Below are positions 17,117-24,338 of a stretch of 38,497 nucleotides of DNA, piece by piece. The stretch covers positions 1 to 38,497 of the forward strand of contig JAJYGW010000384.1 in assembly GCA_021790615.1 (NCBI GenBank), written 5' to 3'. Source of the stretch: Actinomycetes bacterium (GTDB lineage Bacteria; Actinomycetota; Acidimicrobiia; Acidimicrobiales; JAKAOS01). A model generated the notes under the pieces. It ran no database searches. It was not told the origin of the DNA and saw only the letters and a list, made by a program, of their open reading frames with translations. Numbering within the stretch: the stretch's first letter is position 1; each line of letters starts with the position of its first letter. A program made the position numbers and the translations under genes.

Positions 17117-17160
17117 ACCCTAACGACACGAGAAGCCCGCGGGACGGGTCCTTCGGCCCT
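17117..17160 (-). promoter_or_regulatory. DosR-like box A and -10 of the AhpD-like gene
   Basis: The plus strand reads GGGTCCTTCGGCCCT at 17146-17160, centre 17153. Toward the AhpD-like gene a TAGGGT hexamer lies at 17122-17117, 31 bases from the box centre, and ATG 17110 is 43 bases from it. The box lies between divergent genes and could also act on the molybdenum hydroxylase gene, whose start is 99 bases away. Binding by a DosR-type regulator is inferred from motif and spacing. Confidence 0.55.
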
Positions 17161-17251
17161 GTTCGAAGGACGCCGAGGTCTCGACACCCTGTGGGTGCCG
17201 ATCTCGACGCCCATTGTGACCGGGGCGTCTTCCCCGGAGTAGACCGGCACC

Positions 17252-19777
17252 GTGCGCATCGTCGTCAACGGGATCCAGCAAGACACCGACAGTCCGCCGG
17301 CGCGCCGCCTGCTGGCGTACCTCCGCCAAGACCTCGGCCTCACCGGTGCGAAGGAGGGCTGTTGGGAGGGAGAGTGCGGTTCGTGCACGGTGCTCGTCGG
17401 CGGCAAGCCGGTGCTCGCCTGCCAGACTCCGCTCGAGCAGGTCGACGGCCGCTCCGTCATCACGGCGGAGGGGCTCGAGGAGGACGGCGAGCTGCACCCG
17501 GTCCAACAGGCGCTGATCGACGCAGAGGCCTCCCAGTGCGGGTACTGCACGCCCGGGATGGCCGTCCGAGCGGCGGCGCTGCTCGCGTCGGACCTCGAGC
17601 CCGACGATGCCGCCGTCGACGCCGCCATGGCGCCGAACCTCTGCCGTTGCGGGAGCTATGACCGGATCCGGCGGGCCGTGCATCGAGCAGCCGACGTGAT
17701 GGCGGGTCGTGCGCAGGCTCCTGCACCCCTCGAGACCGAGCCCGCGGCGCTGCCACCTCTTCTCCCTCGTCCACGGCGGCCGTGGGACCTGTGCGCGCCC
17801 GAGGAGCGGGAGTGGTTCGAGATCCTCGGAGACGGGCTGGTCGTCGTTTGGTCGCCCCGGGACGAGGCAGTCGGCGCCGCCTGGACGACGAGCCGCGACG
17901 CATGGCTTCACGTCGCGCCCTCCGGCGAGGTGACCGCGTTCACCGGGAAGGTCGACGTCGGTCAGGACAACGTGACGGCCTTCCGGCTGCTCGTGGCTGA
18001 GGAGCTTCGCATCGACGCTCGGCGAGTGAGGGTCGTCCACGGGGACACCGACGTCTGCCCCTTCGACCTGGGGACGTTCGGGAGCCGGTCGATGCCGGAC
18101 GCCGGGATGGCGCTCCGGCGTGCCGCTGCCGGGGCGCGGGCGCTGCTCTCCGAGCACGCGCTCGAAGATCGCGAGCGGCGGCTCGTCGTGCTGTCGGAGG
18201 AGCCCGCACTGACGCCTCCCGCCAAGTGGGTGACGGCCGGCCACGAGGGCCTCGCCCCGAGGCGGCGTGATGCGGTGACGGGACGGCGGCGCTTTGTCTC
18301 CGACATGAAGCTCCCGGGGATGTGGCACGGCGCCGTCATCCGACCGCCAGCGCCTGGTGTGACCCTCCGCGCGTTCGACGAGACACGCGCCCGGGGTCTC
18401 GTCGGTGAGGCATCCCTCGTGGTCGACGGGTCCTTCGTAGGCGTGGCGGCCGAGAGCTCCCCGGCTGCGCACCGAGCGGCGAGCGCGGTCGAAGCGTGCG
18501 CCGAATGGGACGAGCCCGCGCCGATCGGCGAGGACCTGGAGCGCTACCTGCGCGAGCATCCTGCACCCGCCGACGGTTGGGCACCGCCCGTCGACGAGGT
18601 GAGCGGCGACGTGGAGGGAGCACTTGCGGCATCGGCCCACGTGCTCGAAGCGACGTACCGCACCGCCTATCTCGCCCACACCCCGCTCGAGACACGGGCG
18701 GCGATCGCTCACTTCGAGGGCGATCGCCTCACCGTCCTCGTCGGCACGCAGACGCCGTTCCGGGTGCGCTCCGAGCTCGCCGCCGGACTCGGCATCGAGG
18801 AGGCCGCCGTGCGGGTGGTCGTTCCACCGACCGGAGGGGGTTACGGCGGCAAGCATGGCGGCGACGTGGCGCTCGAAGCCGCTCGTCTCGCACGGATCGC
18901 CGAGCGGCCCGTCATGGTCCACTGGAGCCGGGCAGAGGAGATCCGGTGGGGTTACGCGCGTCCGATGGCCGTCGTTGACGTGCGGGCCGGGATCGACCGC
19001 GCCGGCGCCATCACCGCCTGGGACTTCCTCGACGTGAACGCCGGCACTCCCGGGATCACAGCCCCCTATCGCGCCGCTGCATCTCGCATCCGCTTCCAGC
19101 CGGCGCAGTCCCCCGTGCGGCAGGGCTCGTATCGGGCGTTGGCGGCACCGGCCAACCACTTCGCCCGGGAGTGCCACATCGACGAGCTCGCGGCGAAGGC
19201 CGGGCTCGATCCTGTCGAGTTCCGCCTCCGCAACCTCGACGACGACCGCCTCCGCGAGGTCCTGCGCGCTGTCGCGCAGCACGCCGGGTGGCGGGGGACT
19301 CCCGCGGCATCAGGCCCGGCCCTTCGGACCGGTACGGGTGTCGCCGCCGGCCTCGAGAAGGACGCTCGCGTGGCCACGGTCGCGTCCGTCGAGGTCGACG
19401 ATGACGGGGCGCTGCGCGTCACGCGCATCGTGACGGCCTATGACTGCGGTGCCGTCGTGAACCCCGAGACCGTGAGGAGCCAGATCGAAGGAGGCACTGC
19501 GATGGCCCTCGGAGGTGCGCTCTACGAGTCCCTCACGGTCGAGCACGGCCGCGTGGCGCGGACGACGCTAGGCGAGTACCGCCTGCCCCGGTTCCCCGAC
19601 GTGCCCCACGTGGAGGTCGTGCTCATGTCCCGTTCCGACATCCAGCCGGCAGGTGCAGGAGAGACGCCGCTCGTCACCGTGGCTCCGGCCATCGCCAACG
19701 CCGTCTTCGACGCCACGGGAGACCGGTACCGGCAACTTCCTCTCGCTCCCGGCGGCACGCTGCCCCGCGCCGGCTGA
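17252..19777 (+). CDS. Molybdenum hydroxylase, fused [2Fe-2S] and molybdopterin subunits (IorAB / aldehyde oxidoreductase type)
   Basis: The 841-residue protein fuses what are usually two subunits. Residues 1-75 are a plant-ferredoxin-type [2Fe-2S] domain (C37, C42, C45, C57). Residues about 76-155 are the second [2Fe-2S] domain (C96, C99, C131, C133, in QCGYCTPGM and CRCGS). The rest binds the Mo-pterin cofactor, with a GQDN segment placed before the hammerhead domain (VTGRRRFVSDMKLPGM) as in isoquinoline-oxidoreductase beta subunits, then TPFRVRSELA, PTGGGYGGKHGG and the catalytic base Glu804 in GAGETPLV. It hydroxylates a carbon of an aldehyde or N-heterocycle using water. No FAD-subunit gene is adjacent, so electrons probably go to a cytochrome or other carrier. 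GTG 17252 has TAGACC at -12 to -7, fitting a leaderless start. Confidence 0.87.
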   Translation: MRIVVNGIQQDTDSPPARRLLAYLRQDLGLTGAKEGCWEGECGSCTVLVGGKPVLACQTPLEQVDGRSVITAEGLEEDGELHPVQQALIDAEASQCGYCTPGMAVRAAALLASDLEPDDAAVDAAMAPNLCRCGSYDRIRRAVHRAADVMAGRAQAPAPLETEPAALPPLLPRPRRPWDLCAPEEREWFEILGDGLVVVWSPRDEAVGAAWTTSRDAWLHVAPSGEVTAFTGKVDVGQDNVTAFRLLVAEELRIDARRVRVVHGDTDVCPFDLGTFGSRSMPDAGMALRRAAAGARALLSEHALEDRERRLVVLSEEPALTPPAKWVTAGHEGLAPRRRDAVTGRRRFVSDMKLPGMWHGAVIRPPAPGVTLRAFDETRARGLVGEASLVVDGSFVGVAAESSPAAHRAASAVEACAEWDEPAPIGEDLERYLREHPAPADGWAPPVDEVSGDVEGALAASAHVLEATYRTAYLAHTPLETRAAIAHFEGDRLTVLVGTQTPFRVRSELAAGLGIEEAAVRVVVPPTGGGYGGKHGGDVALEAARLARIAERPVMVHWSRAEEIRWGYARPMAVVDVRAGIDRAGAITAWDFLDVNAGTPGITAPYRAAASRIRFQPAQSPVRQGSYRALAAPANHFARECHIDELAAKAGLDPVEFRLRNLDDDRLREVLRAVAQHAGWRGTPAASGPALRTGTGVAAGLEKDARVATVASVEVDDDGALRVTRIVTAYDCGAVVNPETVRSQIEGGTAMALGGALYESLTVEHGRVARTTLGEYRLPRFPDVPHVEVVLMSRSDIQPAGAGETPLVTVAPAIANAVFDATGDRYRQLPLAPGGTLPRAG

Positions 19778-19805
19778 GCGCCGCCGTGCGGGGCCTGACG
19801 CGACC

Positions 19806-19834
19806 GAGGCTCCCCGGCTGCTCCGGGGAGCCTC
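19806..19834. terminator. Terminator hairpin 1 between convergent hydroxylase and hsp20 genes
   Basis: A perfect 12-bp stem (19806-19817 with 19823-19834) with a 5-base loop, starting 29 bases after the hydroxylase stop. No T-run, as is usual in high-GC actinobacteria. Probably works in both directions. Confidence 0.7.
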
Positions 19835-19837
19835 GTT

Positions 19838-19861
19838 CCTGAGAGCCGACCAGCTCTCAGG
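19838..19861. terminator. Terminator hairpin 2, adjacent
   Basis: A perfect 9-bp stem (19838-19846 with 19853-19861) with a 6-base loop, three bases after the first hairpin and 28 bases before the hsp20 stop on the other strand. The tandem pair separates the convergent transcripts. Confidence 0.65.
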
Positions 19862-19888
19862 CTGCCGCGGCGGGGTGCCGACGGCGGA

Positions 19889-20308
19889 TCACTTCTGATG
19901 GGTGACCGGGATCTTCGTCGGCTTCTCCTCCTCCGCCTCGGGCCACGGGATCATCACCTCGAGGATCCCGTCCTTGTACTCGGCCTTGACGGCGTTGCTG
20001 TCCACGCCCGGGGGCAGGACGAGGTCACGACAGAACTCGCCGTACCGGAACTCCGAGCGGTACGACCTCATGCTCTTCTGCTCCGTCTTCTCCTCCCGCT
20101 TGGCCGAGATGTGCAGCGTGTGGTCGGTCACCGAGACGTCGATGTCTTTCTCCGGGTCGATGCCGGGCATCTCTGCCCGCACGACCATCTTCCCGTCCTC
20201 GATCATCTCCTCGACACGGAGCCATCCCTCCGTCTCGCCGTCGATGTCGAGGAAGCGACGCCACCGGTGTGGCAGGACCGTGAACGGTTCCAGCCTTGCA
20301 GGTGCCAT
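19889..20308 (-). CDS. Hsp20 / alpha-crystallin small heat shock protein (HspX/Acr-like)
   Basis: The 139-residue chaperone has a short N-terminal arm (MAPARLEPFTVLPHRWRRFLD), an alpha-crystallin domain (about residues 30-123, with RVEEMIEDGKMVVRAEMPGID and YKDGILEVMIP) and a C-terminal tail with the IPV (IxI/V) motif that docks subunits into oligomers. It holds unfolding proteins in an ATP-independent way. The N-terminal pattern resembles mycobacterial HspX/Acr proteins, major products of the DosR dormancy regulon. ATG 20308 is fixed by AAAGGAGG at 20314-20321; a TTG-initiated extension to 20359 would run through this site and the predicted mRNA start, so I reject it. A DosR-like box lies upstream. 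Confidence 0.93.
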   Translation of the reverse strand: MAPARLEPFTVLPHRWRRFLDIDGETEGWLRVEEMIEDGKMVVRAEMPGIDPEKDIDVSVTDHTLHISAKREEKTEQKSMRSYRSEFRYGEFCRDLVLPPGVDSNAVKAEYKDGILEVMIPWPEAEEEKPTKIPVTHQK

Positions 20309-20358
20309 CTCTGCCTCCTTTCCTGCTTCTTTGCTGTCTTCTTCGGTGTCTTTGTCCA

Positions 20359-20401
20359 ATCATCGGGTTGTGCGACCATCGCAAATAGGGTCGAACGTCA
20401 C
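20359..20401 (-). promoter_or_regulatory. DosR-like box B and -10 of hsp20
   Basis: Read toward hsp20 the box is GTGACGTTCGACCCT (20401-20387), centre 20394, three mismatches to GGGACTTTCGGCCCT. A GATGAT hexamer follows at 20364-20359, 30 bases from the centre. The predicted mRNA starts near 20352, leaving a leader of about 44 bases with a strong Shine-Dalgarno. Confidence 0.5.
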
Positions 20402-20465
20402 TGAGCCACCCCGCCGCGCCCGTCGCCTCGACGCCGCGCCGGTCCACGGAGCAGCGCTAGTACCC

Positions 20466-20518
20466 GTCCCGATCGGGACTTTCGGCCCTGGGACGCGATC
20501 CGCCGGCCCGCGCATGAT
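20466..20518 (+). promoter_or_regulatory. DosR-like box C (best match) and -10 of the unknown gene
   Basis: GGGACTTTCGGCCCT occupies 20475-20489, centre 20482. Its left half is shared with a perfect 14-base palindrome GTCCCGATCGGGAC at 20466-20479, so three half-sites are packed together. CATGAT at 20513-20518 is 31 bases from the centre and ends 7 bases before ATG 20525, implying a leaderless mRNA. Confidence 0.6.
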
Positions 20519-20524
20519 GGGCAC

Positions 20525-21004
20525 ATGTTCGGTCACAAGGCTCGGCACAGCGTTGCGGAGCCGACGGTCGCTCCCACAGCGCCGCTCGCTCCAGAGACGG
20601 ACGAGCAGCGCCTGGTACGCCAGTGCGATGCCTTCCTGCACGGGACGCTCCTCTGGGAGCACACCCTCCACGGCGAGACGCCGGAACCGTGGGAGTACGT
20701 CAACCTGCTCGCACACGCCGACCACGAGCGGCTGCACCACATCGCCGACGGGTACGTGCTGGCGCCCGTGGGAGGCATCCCCGCGAACGAGCACTGGCGC
20801 CTCGCCACGGCCTATCTTGCAGGGCTCGTCCTCGACATCTCGGACCACAACCCCCTCGGGATCCAGTGGTTGCAACGACGGGTGCTGATCCCCCTCGAGC
20901 TCGAGATGGCCGAGGACCGGTCCGGTGCCAGCTCGTCCCCCGAATACGCCGTTCGAACCGTCCTGTTCCGCCTGGACCGGTCCGTGGCAGGCGGATTCGG
21001 CTGA
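20525..21004 (+). CDS. Hypothetical protein with the strongest DosR-like box
   Basis: I do not recognise this 159-residue soluble protein. An Ala/Pro-rich N terminus (residues 1-25) precedes a compact, probably helical body. The segment PWEYVNLLAHADHERLHHIADGY is rich in His and acidic residues (HADHERLHH), which could bind a metal, but this is speculation. No signal peptide or membrane helix is seen. The gene is divergent from hsp20 and just upstream of the PRT-hydrolase, and its ATG falls 43 bases from the centre of box C, so it is very likely a regulon member. Codon bias supports coding. Confidence 0.7.
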   Translation: MFGHKARHSVAEPTVAPTAPLAPETDEQRLVRQCDAFLHGTLLWEHTLHGETPEPWEYVNLLAHADHERLHHIADGYVLAPVGGIPANEHWRLATAYLAGLVLDISDHNPLGIQWLQRRVLIPLELEMAEDRSGASSSPEYAVRTVLFRLDRSVAGGFG

Positions 21005-21097
21005 ACCTTTGACCTTCACGCGCAATCCGGCGGCGCACGGGACCGTCGTCAGATCGCGCCGCACGTCCTCGACCCCGCGCGCCCTCGAGGACCCGGT

Positions 21098-21140
21098 AGG
21101 ACCTTCGGCCCTGGAAGCGGCCACGCTCCGGTCGTAGGTT
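21098..21140 (+). promoter_or_regulatory. DosR-like box D and -10 of the leader ORF/PRT-hydrolase
   Basis: AGGACCTTCGGCCCT at 21098-21112 (centre 21105) has two mismatches to box C. TAGGTT at 21135-21140 is 30 bases from the centre. The predicted transcription start falls on ATG 21147, not on the PRT start at 21203. A further GGGACCGTCG sequence near 21039 could be a weaker second site. Confidence 0.58.
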
Positions 21141-21146
21141 CAGACC

Positions 21147-21206
21147 ATGGCGCCGGCACCTGCCACACCAGCGCGAGTGGAGCCGGCACGGGGCGGACCG
21201 CGATGA
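21147..21206 (+). CDS. Predicted leaderless 19-codon leader ORF
   Basis: The frame reads MAPAPATPARVEPARGGPR and stops at TGA 21204-21206, overlapping ATG 21203 of the PRT-hydrolase as ATGA. Its ATG is exactly 42 bases from the centre of box D and 7 bases after the TAGGTT hexamer, matching the leaderless geometry of neighbouring boxed genes. The downstream gene has only a weak Shine-Dalgarno (GGGGCGG), so translation may be coupled through this peptide. The sequence is Pro/Ala/Arg-rich with no known family. Expression is inferred. Confidence 0.45.
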   Translation: MAPAPATPARVEPARGGPR

Positions 21207-22594
21207 GGGCCATGCGGTTCCGCGACCGTAAGGATGCGGGCAGGCGCCTCGGCGAACGCCTGAAGGCTCTCCGCATCGACGGGCTGCAACCAGCTCCGGA
21301 CATCCTCGTCGTCCTCGGGTTGCCGAGGGGGGGCGTCCCCGTCGCGGCGGAGGTGGCAACGGCGCTCGGAGCACCCCTCGACGTCATCCTCGTCCGCAAG
21401 CTCGGTGTGCCGTTCCAGCCTGAGCTCGCCATGGGCGCAGTCGGCGAGGGAGGGGTCCGGCTGCTCAACCGGCGGGTCCTCGCCGAGGTCGGCGTCTCCG
21501 AGGCGGCGATCCAGGCCGTCGAGACACACGAGCGGGCGGAGCTCGAGCGGAGAGCCCGCTTGTACCGCGGGGACGGCACGCCCGTCGACCTCGCCGGGCG
21601 CATCGCCGTCATCGTCGACGACGGGATCGCCACCGGTTCGACCGCTCGCGCCGCATGCCAGGTCGCGCGCGCCCTCGGCGCCGACCGGGTGGTCCTCGCG
21701 GTGCCGGTCGCACCGCCTGGATGGACCGAGCGTCTCGCCGACGTGGCAGACGAGCTGGTGTGTCTCTCGACCCCGGCGAGCTTCTTCGCGATCGGCGAGT
21801 TCTACGACGACTTCTCGCAGATGAGCGACGAGGAGGTGCTCGACTGCCTCGCCCGGGCCGCCCCGAGCGAGGCTGAGGGGTCGCCACCCAGAGCGGGGAG
21901 TGGTCAGCTCGACGCCGAGATCGCGGTCCCGATCGACGGCCTCGCTCTCCCGGGTCAGCTCACGGTCCCCTCCGGCGCGGTGGGAGTCGTCGTCTTCGCA
22001 CACGGGAGCGGCAGCAGCCGGCACAGCCCCCGCAACCGGTACGTGGCGGGCACCCTGAACGCGAGGGGGATCGGGACGCTCCTGATCGACCTGCTCACGG
22101 CGCGTGAGGAGAAGGACCGAGGGCACGTCTTCGACATCCCCCTCCTCGCCGACCGCCTCCACGCCAGCGCGCTGTGGGTGAGGAGCAGTCCGCCCCCGGC
22201 CGGTGAGCTGCCGATCGCGTTCTTCGGCGCGAGCACCGGGGCGGCCGCCGCTCTCGTCGCGGCAGCCCGCGCGGCGGGAGCATCCGGGACCGCCGAGCCT
22301 GTCGCCGTCGTGTCCCGCGGTGGCCGGCCCGATCTCGCCGGGGACAGCCTGGCGGCCGTTCGCGCACCGACGCTTCTCATCGTCGGCAGCCTCGACACCG
22401 CCGTGCTCGAGTTGAACGAGGAGGCGCGGTCACGCATGCACTGCGCCACACGGCTCGAGGTCGTTCCCGGAGCGAGCCACCTCTTCGAAGAGCCGGGCAC
22501 GCTCGAGCAGGTCGCCGAGCTCGCCGGCGACTGGTTCGAGCAGCACTTCGGGGTTCAGGCCACCCGAGACGGCGCTCGCCGAGACCGGGGCTGA
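21203..22594 (+). CDS. Phosphoribosyltransferase - alpha/beta hydrolase fusion (Rv0571c-like)
   Basis: The 463-residue fusion has two parts. Residues about 1-220 are a type I phosphoribosyltransferase with PRPP-binding VIVDDGIATGST (138-147) and LPRGGVPVA near 40-48. Residues about 235-450 are a dienelactone-hydrolase-like alpha/beta hydrolase with oxyanion region FAHGSGS, nucleophile Ser344 in FGASTG, Asp398 in GSLDT and His426 in GASHLF. From memory, M. tuberculosis Rv0571c has the same architecture, is in the DosR regulon and lies next to nrdZ (Rv0570), as here. Substrates of both halves are unknown. The ATG overlaps the stop of a 19-codon leader ORF. The 3' end overlaps the convergent nrdZ-like gene by 40 bases. 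Confidence 0.88.
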   Translation: MRAMRFRDRKDAGRRLGERLKALRIDGLQPAPDILVVLGLPRGGVPVAAEVATALGAPLDVILVRKLGVPFQPELAMGAVGEGGVRLLNRRVLAEVGVSEAAIQAVETHERAELERRARLYRGDGTPVDLAGRIAVIVDDGIATGSTARAACQVARALGADRVVLAVPVAPPGWTERLADVADELVCLSTPASFFAIGEFYDDFSQMSDEEVLDCLARAAPSEAEGSPPRAGSGQLDAEIAVPIDGLALPGQLTVPSGAVGVVVFAHGSGSSRHSPRNRYVAGTLNARGIGTLLIDLLTAREEKDRGHVFDIPLLADRLHASALWVRSSPPPAGELPIAFFGASTGAAAALVAAARAAGASGTAEPVAVVSRGGRPDLAGDSLAAVRAPTLLIVGSLDTAVLELNEEARSRMHCATRLEVVPGASHLFEEPGTLEQVAELAGDWFEQHFGVQATRDGARRDRG

Positions 22595-24213
22595 GCCGCG
22601 GCTCGAGCCCGGGCGTGCAGAGAAGGCTCTGCTTCACGCGCTTCACGTGCTTGGCGAGTCTCGCCGGGGAGGCTGCCGAGCCTCGCCGACACCGAACGCG
22701 GGAGGACGCTGATGCCCTTCGCCTTCGCCCGCCAGGCCGACAGCACGATGCTCCGCACGTCTCCTGCCGTCGCGCCCTCCTCCAGCGGAACGGTCGTCGA
22801 GACCCCGGCGTCGACGGACCGCTGCATCACGGCCTGCAGCCTGACCGGCCAGGCGGAGGGCAAAAAGGGTCCTGCAGGGTCCGGCCACGCCTCGATCCCG
22901 GGCGAAGTGCCTGCGAGGAGCGAGACGTCGCCCGTGGGCCAGATGGCGGTCAGGGCTGCGTTCCGCAAGCGTGGCCACCGGGCACGCCCGCCACTCGGCC
23001 GCCGCACGTCGGCATGGACGCTCCGCTCGAAACCCAGGAACGCGCCACGCTCGCGCGCGAGCTTCGCACTCGCCTCGCGGGCGCTCGCCTCGACGTGCCG
23101 GGCGACACGTCCGGCGAGCTGCAGCGCCCGCTCGCTGCCGTACTCGACGCCGAGCGCCTCCGACAGCGAGGCGAGGCCCATGACTCCGAGCCCGACCTTC
23201 CGGCTGTTGTGTGCCGCCCGCTCCATCGCGGGGACGGGGTACGAGCTGACGTCGACCGCGTCGTCGAGAAATCGGACCGCCATCGCCACGACGTGGCGGA
23301 GCCGGTCCCAGTCGATTCCCCGACCCCGGATGAAGCGCACCAGGTTGAGTGCCCCGAGGTTGCACGTCTCGTACGGAAGGAGCGGGATCTCGGCGTAGGG
23401 ATCGACGGCCTCGATCCGGCCGAGGTCCGGCATCGGGTTCGAACGGTTCAGAGCATCGAGGAACACGATGCCCGGCTGACCGGTGGCGAGCACCGAGTCG
23501 TAGATCGCCTCCAGCAGCTCCGCAGCGCGGACCGTGCCCACGACGTCTCCGGTCCTCGGAGTCACGAGACGGAACAAGCCGTTCCGCTGTGCCGCGCGCA
23601 GGAGCGAGTCCGGCAGGCCGACCATGAGCTTCACCGCGCCTGTTTGGACTGTTGAGGACGAGGCAGCTGCCACGAGCTCGACGATGTCGGGATGAGAGGC
23701 GTCGAGCACGGCCAGGCTCGATCCGGGCAACCGTCCTCTCGATGCGACGATGTCTGCCGAGGCGTCGAGCAGCCGCAACCACGACATGGGTCCTGCGGCG
23801 AGACCGCCGGTGCTCGACACCCTGTCGCCATCGGGGCGCAGGTGCGAGAGTGAGAAACCGACCGCTCCACCGGCTTGGTAGACGAGCGCCGCGTCGGACA
23901 GCGCCGAGAAGATCGACCGCAGAGAGTCCTCCACCGGCAGCACGGCAGAGCCGGCCAGCATGCCTACCCCGGTGCCGGCGTTTCGCAGTGTCGTCGGTCC
24001 CGGCAGGAACTCGAGGCGGCGCATCGCCTCGGCGAATTCCGCTGCAAAGTGATCCTCGCCGCCCCGGCGGTACAGCTCCTCGGCAGCGGCCACGTGCCGG
24101 GCAACTCGTTCGGCCATGCCGTCGAACGTCTCGACGACCGAGCCGGACTCACTCCTTCTCAGGTATCGCTCCTCCAGCACTGCCTGCGCGGTGGCGGAGG
24201 GAGAGGCGCCCAT
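22555..24213 (-). CDS. nrdZ: NrdZ-like class II ribonucleotide reductase homologue, probable pseudoenzyme
   Basis: The 552-residue protein follows the class II (B12-type) reductase pattern along its length: LRNAGTGVGMLAGSAVLPVEDS (77-98), STGGLAAGPMSW, GQPGIVFLDALNRSNP, LLPYETCNLGALNL (278-291), RKVGLGVMGLA, AIWPTGDVSLLAGTSPGIE and a final VSTTVPLEE...AWRAKAKGISV. The residues that make a reductase are missing, though. NPCGE, which carries the thiyl-radical cysteine (C439 in E. coli NrdA numbering), is DPYAE here (Asp271, Tyr273, Glu275), and the redox cysteine of SACFVLP is Ser89. Cys284 is the only cysteine in the protein, and there is no C-terminal CxxC. It is also shorter than usual (about 690-750). 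ATG 24213 sits 42 bases from box E. A regulatory, nucleotide-binding or B12-binding role is possible but unproven. Confidence 0.88.
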   Translation of the reverse strand: MGASPSATAQAVLEERYLRRSESGSVVETFDGMAERVARHVAAAEELYRRGGEDHFAAEFAEAMRRLEFLPGPTTLRNAGTGVGMLAGSAVLPVEDSLRSIFSALSDAALVYQAGGAVGFSLSHLRPDGDRVSSTGGLAAGPMSWLRLLDASADIVASRGRLPGSSLAVLDASHPDIVELVAAASSSTVQTGAVKLMVGLPDSLLRAAQRNGLFRLVTPRTGDVVGTVRAAELLEAIYDSVLATGQPGIVFLDALNRSNPMPDLGRIEAVDPYAEIPLLPYETCNLGALNLVRFIRGRGIDWDRLRHVVAMAVRFLDDAVDVSSYPVPAMERAAHNSRKVGLGVMGLASLSEALGVEYGSERALQLAGRVARHVEASAREASAKLARERGAFLGFERSVHADVRRPSGGRARWPRLRNAALTAIWPTGDVSLLAGTSPGIEAWPDPAGPFLPSAWPVRLQAVMQRSVDAGVSTTVPLEEGATAGDVRSIVLSAWRAKAKGISVLPRSVSARLGSLPGETRQAREAREAEPSLHARARAAAQPRSRRAPSRVA

Positions 24214-24219
24214 GTGCCA

Positions 24220-24262
24220 AGGATCGTCCTTGGGCGATCCTGGAGGTAGGGCCGAAAGTCTC
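24220..24262 (-). promoter_or_regulatory. DosR-like box E and -10 of the nrdZ-like gene
   Basis: Read toward the gene the box is GAGACTTTCGGCCCT (24262-24248), one mismatch to box C, centre 24255. The hexamer GATCCT (24225-24220) is 30 bases away and ends 7 bases before ATG 24213. It overlaps a short palindrome at 24216-24232. A weaker palindromic site GGGCCGTCTCGGCCC lies at 24296-24310. Confidence 0.58.
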
Positions 24263-24263
24263 G

Positions 24264-24285
24264 AAAAGGGCTGACGATCAGCCCT
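24264..24285 (-). terminator. Intrinsic terminator of the hydrogenase operon
   Basis: On the minus strand an 8-bp perfect stem AGGGCTGA/TCAGCCCT (24285-24278 with 24274-24267), loop of 3, is followed directly by TTTT (including the last stem base). It lies 53 bases after the DUF6390-like stop and just upstream of box E, so the nrdZ-like gene has its own transcript. A second palindrome (24296-24310) precedes it. Confidence 0.65.
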
Positions 24286-24338
24286 CGCCCCACTTGGGCC
24301 GTCTCGGCCCTTCTCGCGCCGGGCGACCTCCGCCACGC

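Noticed and set aside
17120..19282. 720-codon frame opposite the molybdenum hydroxylase
   Set aside because: Antisense shadow with no recognisable fold; the plus strand encodes all cluster and Mo-site motifs.
20309..20359. N-terminal extension of Hsp20 from TTG 20359
   Set aside because: It would cover a textbook Shine-Dalgarno (20314-20321), and the predicted mRNA start lies near 20352, inside the extension.
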